DNA of 36,848 nucleotides, from the NCBI GenBank assembly GCA_026225295.1, contig JAMFSN010000347.1, positions 1-36,848 of the forward strand, read 5' to 3'. This DNA is from Frankia alni. Lineage in GTDB: Bacteria; Actinomycetota; Actinomycetes; Frankiales; Frankiaceae. Positions 31,458 through 36,848 of the stretch are shown here, piece by piece (the stretch's first letter is position 1; each line of letters opens with the position of its first letter). The position numbers and the translations under genes are program-made. The notes under the pieces are model-generated. The model searched no databases, had not been told where the DNA came from, and saw only the letters and a program-made list of their open reading frames with translations.

Positions 31458-31530
31458 AACAAACCCCGAGGAACAACCGGCAGCGCGCGCGAACGCACCA
31501 CTGAACTCCTCGAGTCAGGAAAAGGGTCCG

Positions 31531-32013
31531 CTAACCGGCAAGAACTTCGTCCAGCATGGCCTCGGCCTTGTCCTCATTGGTGCCCTCAGCGAGCGCCAAC
31601 TCACTCACAAGAATCTGCCGAGCCTTGCTGAGCATCCGCTTCTCGCCGGCTGACAGACCTCGTTCCCGGTCACGTCGCCAGAGATCTCGCACAACTTCGG
31701 CGACCTTATTCACGTCACCGGAAGCCAGCTTCTCCAGATTCGCCTTGTAGCGCCTGGACCAGTTCGTCGGTTCCTCAGTGTGCGGTGCCCGAAGCACCTC
31801 GAAGACCTTCTCGAGACCGTCCTGCCCCACGACATCGCGAACGCCCACCATCTCGACGTTGTCCGCGGGAACTCGGACGGTCAGGTCGCCCTGGGCGACC
31901 TTGAGCACGAGATAGAGCCTTTCCTCACCCTTGATGACCCGGGTTTCGATCGCATCGATGAGAGCAGCCCCGTGATGGGGGTAAACGACGGTCTCGCCGA
32001 CTTGGAACGCCAT
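31531..32013 (-). CDS. carD: CarD-like RNA polymerase-binding regulator
   Basis: A 160-residue global regulator that binds the RNA polymerase beta subunit and stabilises open promoters, notably at rRNA genes. The N-terminal RNAP-interaction domain reads [18 protein letters not shown]. The C-terminal helical DNA-binding part includes [17 protein letters not shown] and [18 protein letters not shown]. Length is standard. ATG 32013 is followed by the family start [12 protein letters not shown]. It is the first gene of the minus-strand carD-ispD-ispF run and is divergent from the membrane-protein gene at 32273. Confidence 0.97.
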   Translation of the reverse strand: MAFQVGETVVYPHHGAALIDAIETRVIKGEERLYLVLKVAQGDLTVRVPADNVEMVGVRDVVGQDGLEKVFEVLRAPHTEEPTNWSRRYKANLEKLASGDVNKVAEVVRDLWRRDRERGLSAGEKRMLSKARQILVSELALAEGTNEDKAEAMLDEVLAG

Positions 32014-32041
32014 GTGTCACGTGCCCCTTCCGCCATGACCA

Positions 32042-32071
32042 GGATAACACGCACCCATCTCCGCAGGTCAG
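32042..32071 (-). promoter_or_regulatory. Candidate carD promoter
   Basis: On the minus strand, CTGACC (32071-32066), an 18-base spacer and TTATCC (32047-32042) fit a sigma70-like promoter. The start site would be near 32034, giving a short leader of about 20 bases that contains AAGGGG. Confidence 0.45.
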
Positions 32072-32272
32072 ACCGTCGTCATGGGCGCCTCTCGACCAGG
32101 CTCCGCCGGCCTTGTTAGCAGGGCGCCGACCTGGGAAAAGCGTTATGGGCACGCGTCCGGCCGGGCCGCCCGACCACCATCGGACAACCGCCGCGTGACA
32201 GGGCCGTGACCGGTCCGGACCCGACCCCGGGGGCGGCCTGCGCCGCGCCGCCCGGTCCGTCACCATGGAGAG

Positions 32273-33283
32273 GTGCCCACGCTGCCCCCACCCGTCGCCC
32301 CGGGGGACGACGACGGCGGGATTCCGCGCCGGGACGACACCAGCAGCGCCGACGGCCCGGACGCCGACCCCGGTCGGGACGCCGCCGATCAGCACTCGTC
32401 CGATGACGGCTCCGCCGGGCCCGGGGCCACCGGCCCGGGCGCCGGGAAACCGCCGCCGGTCGTGGTGCCGGACGATCTGTCGGAGCTCGCCGAAGACGTG
32501 GCGGCCTACCGACGGGAACGCCGGACGCAGCGGCGGCAGGAACGCCTCGACCGGCTCCGGCGCCGCACCGCCCGGTCGAAGCGCGCCGCCGACGGGAACG
32601 GGACCAACGGTCCCGGGCTGGACGGTGCGGTACCCGGCGGGCCGGTACCCGGCGGCCCGGTACCCGGTCGGGCCGGACGCGGCCGATCGCCCGGCGGCCG
32701 GATCGCCGGCCTGCCCGGCGCGCTGCTCGTCGCTCTGCTGGTGGTGGTCGGGGCCCTCGGCGCGCTGCTGCCGATCTTCGGGGCGCGACCCCGGATGCTG
32801 CCCCAGCGCGCGCCGGCCCCGCTCGCGTCGGCGGCGGTCGCCGTCGGAGCGGTCGGCGGCCTGCTGCCCGACCTGGTCCTGACCGGGCCGAACGGACCGG
32901 TCGCGGTGCGCGACCTGCGACCCGGCGTACTGGTCCTGCTCCCCTTCCCGTGTCGCTGCGGGAGCGCCATCGCGGATCTGGTCGGGCAGACGCACGAGAC
33001 GAACCCGCTCCCCACCTTCCTGGTCGCCCCCCGGCTGGGGGACGACGAGCTGGGCGGGCTGACCACCGATCCGACCGCCGGTGGGCGCCGGGCGGTGGCC
33101 CTGACCGACCCGACCGGATCGCTGGCCGCCGGCTTCCGGGCCCGCCCCGCCGACCCGGCCGCTCCGACCCTGCTGCTGATCGGCGCGGACGGTCGACTGC
33201 TGCGGCCACCCCGGTCGCTGCACGCCGGCGACCGGCTCGAAACATGGCTTTCCGCGACCATCCCGGTGCGGTCCACGCCATAG
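32273..33283 (+). CDS. Single-pass membrane protein with thioredoxin-like CxC domain
   Basis: A 336-residue protein inserted between carD and lpqE. Residues 1-60 are acidic and disordered; 70-105 form a basic helix (EDVAAYRRERRTQRRQER); 119-133 are PGGPV repeats. A transmembrane segment lies at about 147-169 (LLVALLVVVGALGALLPIF). The outer domain looks like a peroxiredoxin/thioredoxin fold (PVAVRDLRPGVLVLLPFPCRCG), but the active motif is Cys-Arg-Cys (227-229) rather than CxxC. It may handle disulfides or metal outside the membrane, which is inference. The GTG start overlaps the end of GGAGAG, a tight spacing. Mycobacterial loci lack a gene here. Confidence 0.7.
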   Translation: MPTLPPPVAPGDDDGGIPRRDDTSSADGPDADPGRDAADQHSSDDGSAGPGATGPGAGKPPPVVVPDDLSELAEDVAAYRRERRTQRRQERLDRLRRRTARSKRAADGNGTNGPGLDGAVPGGPVPGGPVPGRAGRGRSPGGRIAGLPGALLVALLVVVGALGALLPIFGARPRMLPQRAPAPLASAAVAVGAVGGLLPDLVLTGPNGPVAVRDLRPGVLVLLPFPCRCGSAIADLVGQTHETNPLPTFLVAPRLGDDELGGLTTDPTAGGRRAVALTDPTGSLAAGFRARPADPAAPTLLLIGADGRLLRPPRSLHAGDRLETWLSATIPVRSTP

Positions 33284-33506
33284 GTGGCGTGGCCACGCGG
33301 GCGGGTCGGACGCCGGGTGGTTAGGCTGCGACGCGCGGGCCGCGTCGCCGGTCCGTACCCGGGCAAGCTGAACGACCAGAACGTGAATCACCGCCACCAC
33401 CGCTTGTGCAGCAGAGAACTTGTTCCGCGCCGGCCCGGACGGGTCGACCGGGACGCCGAGACCGCGCCGGCCCACGCCGACGCCGCCGTAGAGGAGTCGC
33501 CGCCCC

Positions 33507-34097
33507 GTGAGTCGTCATCTGGGTGCGCGTCCCGCCGCAATCGCGGCTCTGTTGGTTCCCGCGCTGGCCGCCGTCGCGCTGAGCGGTTGCGCCGCCGGCA
33601 CCGACGCGCTGACGTCGCACGCCCGCACCACCACCAACACCGTCTCCGGCGCCGTGGGGACGATCACCCTGCGCAACATCTACGTCGTCGGCCCGGCGAC
33701 CAAGGGTGGATCGGCGCAGATCATCTCCGCGTTCTTCAACGGCGGGGCCGCCGACGACTCGATCATCGGGGTCTCCTCGCCGCTCGCCGCGGGCGGCCAG
33801 GTACCGACCAGGAGCGCGCTCACGGCCGGCGGTGGAACGATCTACATCGCGAACGGTTCGGCCCCCAGCCTGACCGGGCTGAAGCAGAACCTGCTGCTCG
33901 GCGCCACGGTGCCGGTCACCTTCACCTTCGCCAAGGCCGGATCGGTCACGGTGCTGGCCCCGGTGGACACCCCGGCGGCCGGCGCGGCCGGTCCGTCCTC
34001 GGCATCGGGATCGCCGACCGCTTCGGCGACCCCGTCCGGGTCCGCGTCCCCGTCGGCGAGCCCCTCGGTGACCCCGCGCCCGACCGCCACCGGCTGA
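33507..34097 (+). CDS. lpqE: LpqE-like lipoprotein
   Basis: A 196-residue lipoprotein. The signal peptide ends in the lipobox ALSGC, so the mature N-terminus is a lipidated Cys followed by AAGTDAL. The body (TLRNIYVVGPATKGGSAQII through GATVPVTFTFAKAG) resembles the mycobacterial LpqE family, related to PCu(A)C copper-chaperone-like beta domains. The position immediately upstream of radA matches lpqE-radA-disA in mycobacteria. It lacks the clear His/Met copper cluster of true PCu(A)C proteins, so copper binding is uncertain. The C-terminus is Ser/Pro-rich. GTG 33507 has AGAGGAG ten bases before it. Confidence 0.82.
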   Translation: MSRHLGARPAAIAALLVPALAAVALSGCAAGTDALTSHARTTTNTVSGAVGTITLRNIYVVGPATKGGSAQIISAFFNGGAADDSIIGVSSPLAAGGQVPTRSALTAGGGTIYIANGSAPSLTGLKQNLLLGATVPVTFTFAKAGSVTVLAPVDTPAAGAAGPSSASGSPTASATPSGSASPSASPSVTPRPTATG

Positions 34098-34161
34098 CCC
34101 GGCCGACCGGCGGACGGGGCGCCCCACCCGAATTGTCGGACCGGGGCGCTACGGTCCGGTC

Positions 34162-35622
34162 ATGGCAGCTGGTCGAACGTCCTCGCCGGTCTTCCGGTGC
34201 ACCGGCTGCGGCGCTGAGGCGGTCCGGTGGGCCGGTCGCTGCTCCCGCTGTCAGGCGTGGGGCACAGTCGAAGCGGCCGCCGCGGCGCAGCGGCCCGGCG
34301 CGCGGGGGTCGGGACGGATCGGCGGGCACGGCCCGAGCGCGGTGGCGGTCTCCGCGCCGGCCCAGCGGGTGACGACCGTCGACGTGACCCCCGCGCACAG
34401 CCGGTCGACCGGCGTCGCGGAACTCGACCGGGTCCTGGGCGGCGGCCTGGTGCCGGGCGCGGTGGTCCTGCTGGCCGGCGAACCCGGCGTCGGCAAGTCG
34501 ACGCTCCTGCTCGAGGTCGCGGCCCGCAGCGCGGCTGGTGGCCTGCGGGCCCTGGTCGTGTCCGGCGAGGAGTCGATGGCCCAGATCCGGCTGCGGGCCG
34601 GCCGCACCGGCGCTCTCGAGGAAGACCTGTGGCTCGCCGCCGAGACCGACCTGGACGCGGTGCTGGCCCACGTGGACGCGGTCGGGCCGGCCCTGCTGGT
34701 CGTCGATTCGGTTCAGACGATCTCCACCGCGGCGGCCGAGGGAGTGGCCGGCGGAGTCACCCAGATCCGCGAGGTCACCGCGGCGCTGATCCGCCTGGCG
34801 AAGGACCGGGGCATCTCCACGGTGCTGGTCGGGCACGTGACGAAGGACGGCAACGTCGCCGGCCCGCGGCTGCTCGAGCACCTCGTCGACGTCGTGCTGC
34901 ACTTCGAGGGCGACCGGCATTCCGCCCTCCGGCTGGTCCGGGCGGGCAAGAACCGCTTCGGCCCGGCCGACGAGGTCGGCTGCTTCGAGATGCACGAAGA
35001 GGGCATCCGGGGGGTCAGCGACCCGAGCGGCCTGTTTCTGTCCGGCGGCAACGAGCGGGCTTCGGCGCAACCGGTGGCCGGCACCTGCGTCACCGTGACC
35101 GTCGAGGGCCGCCGGCCGTTGGTGGCCGAGGTGCAGGCGCTCGTCGCGCCGCACGTCGCGCCGGGGCAGGTGCTCCGGCGCTCGGTCTCCGGCATCGAGG
35201 GCTCGCGGCTGGCGATGATGATCGCCGTGGTCGACCGGCGCGGCGGGGTGACGATCGGCGCGGCTGATGTCTACGCGTCCACCGTCGGCGGGGTGCGGAT
35301 GACGGAGCCGGCCATCGACCTGGCGCTGGCGCTGGCCGTGGCGAGCGCGAAGACCGGCGCCGCCCTGCCGTCCGACCTGCTGGCCATCGGCGAGGTCGGG
35401 CTGGCCGGTGAGGTCCGGCCGGTCGGGTCGATGCGGCGACGGCTCACCGAGGGGGCCCGGCTCGGGTTCCGGCGGGCGCTGGTCCCACCCGGTTCGACCG
35501 ACCTGCCGGACGGTATCGCGGCCATCCCCGTTGCCGATCTGAAGGCCGCGGTGGGGTTTCTCGGCGGCGACTCGGACAAACATCTCAAACGTCACAATCG
35601 CGTCACATCAGGGGCAGCATGA
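34162..35622 (+). CDS. radA: DNA repair protein RadA (Sms)
   Basis: A 486-residue RecA-like ATPase that helps process branched recombination intermediates. The N-terminal zinc finger has four Cys (13, 16, 27, 30: CTGC and CSRC). The ATPase core has Walker A GEPGVGKST (106-113) and the RadA-specific KNRFG motif (RAGKNRFGPADEV). The C-terminal Lon-protease-like domain covers the last 150 residues (VALAVASAKTGAALPSDLLAIGEVGLAGEVRPV). All key motifs are intact and length is normal. ATG 34162 gives MAAGRTSS. The disA gene lies downstream. Confidence 0.97.
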   Translation: MAAGRTSSPVFRCTGCGAEAVRWAGRCSRCQAWGTVEAAAAAQRPGARGSGRIGGHGPSAVAVSAPAQRVTTVDVTPAHSRSTGVAELDRVLGGGLVPGAVVLLAGEPGVGKSTLLLEVAARSAAGGLRALVVSGEESMAQIRLRAGRTGALEEDLWLAAETDLDAVLAHVDAVGPALLVVDSVQTISTAAAEGVAGGVTQIREVTAALIRLAKDRGISTVLVGHVTKDGNVAGPRLLEHLVDVVLHFEGDRHSALRLVRAGKNRFGPADEVGCFEMHEEGIRGVSDPSGLFLSGGNERASAQPVAGTCVTVTVEGRRPLVAEVQALVAPHVAPGQVLRRSVSGIEGSRLAMMIAVVDRRGGVTIGAADVYASTVGGVRMTEPAIDLALALAVASAKTGAALPSDLLAIGEVGLAGEVRPVGSMRRRLTEGARLGFRRALVPPGSTDLPDGIAAIPVADLKAAVGFLGGDSDKHLKRHNRVTSGAA

Positions 35623-35634
35623 CGGGGCCCCTGA
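35608..35634 (+). terminator. Hairpin spanning the radA stop codon
   Basis: TCAGGGGC (35608-35615) and GCCCCTGA (35627-35634) form a perfect 8-bp stem with an 11-base loop that contains the radA TGA. It could be a weak terminator or an attenuator between radA and disA. There is no T tract. Confidence 0.45.
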
Positions 35635-35778
35635 GCGACCTCGCTACCATCTCGGGTGAGGTGTCGATGGGGGAGTCGTGGGTTCGCACCCGCGGGACGC
35701 GGTCCGGCGACGGGCCGGGGTTCGGCGGTCCCGCCTCACCAGAAGGTTCGTCACCGGCACCGACCGCTAGGGAGCCCC
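35623..35778 (+). other. radA-disA spacer, GC-rich and structured
   Basis: 156 bp between radA and disA. The hairpin CGTGGGT-TCGC-ACCCGCG occurs near 35679-35696, and the rest is G/C runs. No ydaO-type c-di-AMP riboswitch core could be recognised. GGAGCC precedes the disA ATG. A short open frame of about 60 codons here has no coding character. Confidence 0.4.
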
Positions 35779-36848
35779 ATGGCAGCACCACCGGGAGATG
35801 ACAACTTCCGGTCGACGCTGGCCGCCGTAGCGCCCGGAACCACCTTCCGGGACGGACTCGAGCGGATCCTGCGCGGCCACACCGGCGGCCTGATCGTCCT
35901 GGGTTACGACAAGGCTGTCGAAGGGTTGTGCACGGGCGGCTTCGAGCTCGACGTCGAGTTCTCCGCGACCCGGCTGCGCGAGCTGTCGAAGATGGACGGC
36001 GCGGTGGTGGTCGCGACCGACCAGTCGAAGATCCTGCGCGCGGCCGTCCATCTGGTGCCCGACCCGACGATTCCGACCGAGGAGTCCGGCACCCGGCACC
36101 GGACCGCCGAGCGGGTCGCCAAGCAGACCGGCTACCCGGTCATCTCGGTGAGCCAGTCGATGCGGATCATCGCCTTGTACGTGGCCGGGCGCCGCTACGT
36201 GCTGGACGACTCGGCGGCGATCCTGTCGCGGGCCAACCAGGCCCTGGCCACCCTCGAGCGCTACAAGCTGCGGCTCGACGAGGTCGCCGGCACCCTGTCA
36301 GCACTGGAGATCGAAGATCTGGTTACGGTCCGCGACGCGATCTCGGTGAGCCAGCGGCTCGAGATGGTCCGGCGGATCGCCGACGAGATCGAGGGGTACG
36401 TCGTCGAGCTCGGCACCGACGGCCGGCTGCTGTCGCTGCAGCTCGAGGAGCTGATGGCCGGGGTCGAGACCGAACGCGAGCTGACCGTGCGCGACTACCT
36501 GCCGACCGGCAGCCGGGCCGGCAGCGCTTCCGAGGTGCTGGCCGCCCTGTCGGCGATGTCGCCGACCGATCTGCTCGATCTCACGGTGCTGGCCCGCACG
36601 ATGGGCTTCCCCGGCGGCCCGGATGCCCTCGACGCGACCACCAGCCCCCGGGGTTACCGGATGCTGGCCAAGGTCCCCCGGCTGCCCCGCACGGTGGTCG
36701 ACCGGCTGGTCGACCACTTCGGCAGCCTGCAGAAGCTGCTGGCCGCCGGGGCCGACGCTCTGCAGGCCGTCGACGGGGTCGGCGAAACGCGGGCCCGCGC
36801 CGTCCGCGCGGGGCGCTCCCGGCTCGCCGAATCGAGCATCCGCGGACG
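35779..36848 (+). CDS. disA: Diadenylate cyclase DisA (c-di-AMP synthase), right-edge partial
   Basis: The N-terminal 356 codons of DisA, cut by the window edge; mycobacterial DisA is about 358 residues, so nearly all is present. The cyclase domain carries DGA in [13 protein letters not shown] (73-75) and RHR in [11 protein letters not shown] (106-108), the catalytic motifs of c-di-AMP synthesis. A helical spine follows ([17 protein letters not shown]), then a C-terminal helix-hairpin-helix DNA-binding domain ([18 protein letters not shown]). It scans DNA for branched structures and makes the messenger c-di-AMP when DNA is intact. RadA, encoded upstream, is known in other bacteria to influence DisA activity. 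Confidence 0.96.
   Translation, partial: MAAPPGDDNFRSTLAAVAPGTTFRDGLERILRGHTGGLIVLGYDKAVEGLCTGGFELDVEFSATRLRELSKMDGAVVVATDQSKILRAAVHLVPDPTIPTEESGTRHRTAERVAKQTGYPVISVSQSMRIIALYVAGRRYVLDDSAAILSRANQALATLERYKLRLDEVAGTLSALEIEDLVTVRDAISVSQRLEMVRRIADEIEGYVVELGTDGRLLSLQLEELMAGVETERELTVRDYLPTGSRAGSASEVLAALSAMSPTDLLDLTVLARTMGFPGGPDALDATTSPRGYRMLAKVPRLPRTVVDRLVDHFGSLQKLLAAGADALQAVDGVGETRARAVRAGRSRLAESSIRG

Noticed and set aside
33287-33298. GCGTGGCCACGC palindrome near the end of the membrane protein gene
   Set aside because: A single short GC-only palindrome with no supporting context.
35623-35778. Possible c-di-AMP riboswitch before disA
   Set aside because: No ydaO consensus core was recognised, only short GC hairpins. 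Its absence cannot be proven by eye.
1-36848. CRISPR array, insertion sequence or prophage
   Set aside because: No set of regularly spaced repeats and no transposase, integrase or phage structural gene was found. The only 31-bp repeat has two copies, 250 bp apart.

Overview
The window is a chromosomal segment of a very GC-rich actinomycete. Nearly every coding position 3 is G or C, GTG starts are common, and several families are typical of actinomycetes: a helix-turn-helix (DUF5753) protein with a DUF397 partner, an LLM-class flavin/F420 oxidoreductase, a split PPOX-type enzyme, CarD and DisA. The right-hand third keeps the gene order of the mycobacterial rlmB-cysS-ispF-ispD-carD / lpqE-radA-disA block. 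Features of the left two thirds suggest a Frankiales-, Cryptosporangium- or Actinoplanes-like organism, but the genus cannot be fixed from the sequence alone.

Layout. 0.3-1.9 kb: a coupled pair on the minus strand, a TPR-type regulator remnant without its DNA-binding head and a GNAT acetyltransferase. 1.96-5.8 kb: an ABC-2 exporter, histidine kinase and response regulator in one operon. 5.9-7.3 kb: divergent SnoaL-like and MerR genes, each with a MerR-style promoter. 7.35-10.1 kb: a SRPBCC, MarR, DUF899 and PhyH-dioxygenase cassette. 10.2-11.5 kb: a secreted protein with a non-canonical sorting-like tail and two very small genes. 11.9-13.2 kb: convergent XRE/DUF5753 and DUF397 genes around an 18-bp perfect hairpin. 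13.5-15.7 kb: a CpdA-like phosphoesterase and an LLM oxidoreductase. 15.7-18.7 kb: a soluble Ser/Thr kinase with FN3-like tail domains, downstream of a histone H1-like protein in the same direction. 19.0-24.2 kb: a lipoprotein, a TetR-MFS pair sharing a visible operator, a second TetR and a CapA-like phosphoesterase. 24.3-25.3 kb: a His/Gly-rich PadR regulator. 25.4-36.8 kb: the conserved block, with a PP2C phosphatase, a PPOX enzyme and a CxC membrane protein inserted between otherwise syntenic genes. DisA runs off the right edge.

How the parts work together. Most left-side units are a small regulator plus its target, and the control DNA can often be read directly. Examples are the MerR-type promoters at 6.3-6.4 kb, the GTGATT-N4-AATCAC operator before both tetR and the MFS gene, the palindrome over the padR -10 box, and GCACGTGC palindromes before both the DUF5753 and DUF397 genes. 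Two regulators, merR and tetR, appear to have leaderless transcripts. The right side is housekeeping: tRNA charging, isoprenoid precursors, rRNA methylation, RNA polymerase control, recombination and c-di-AMP synthesis. The least explained parts are the kinase/H1-like pair, the 31-bp direct repeat between the PP2C gene and cysS, and the small genes at 11.0-11.5 kb.
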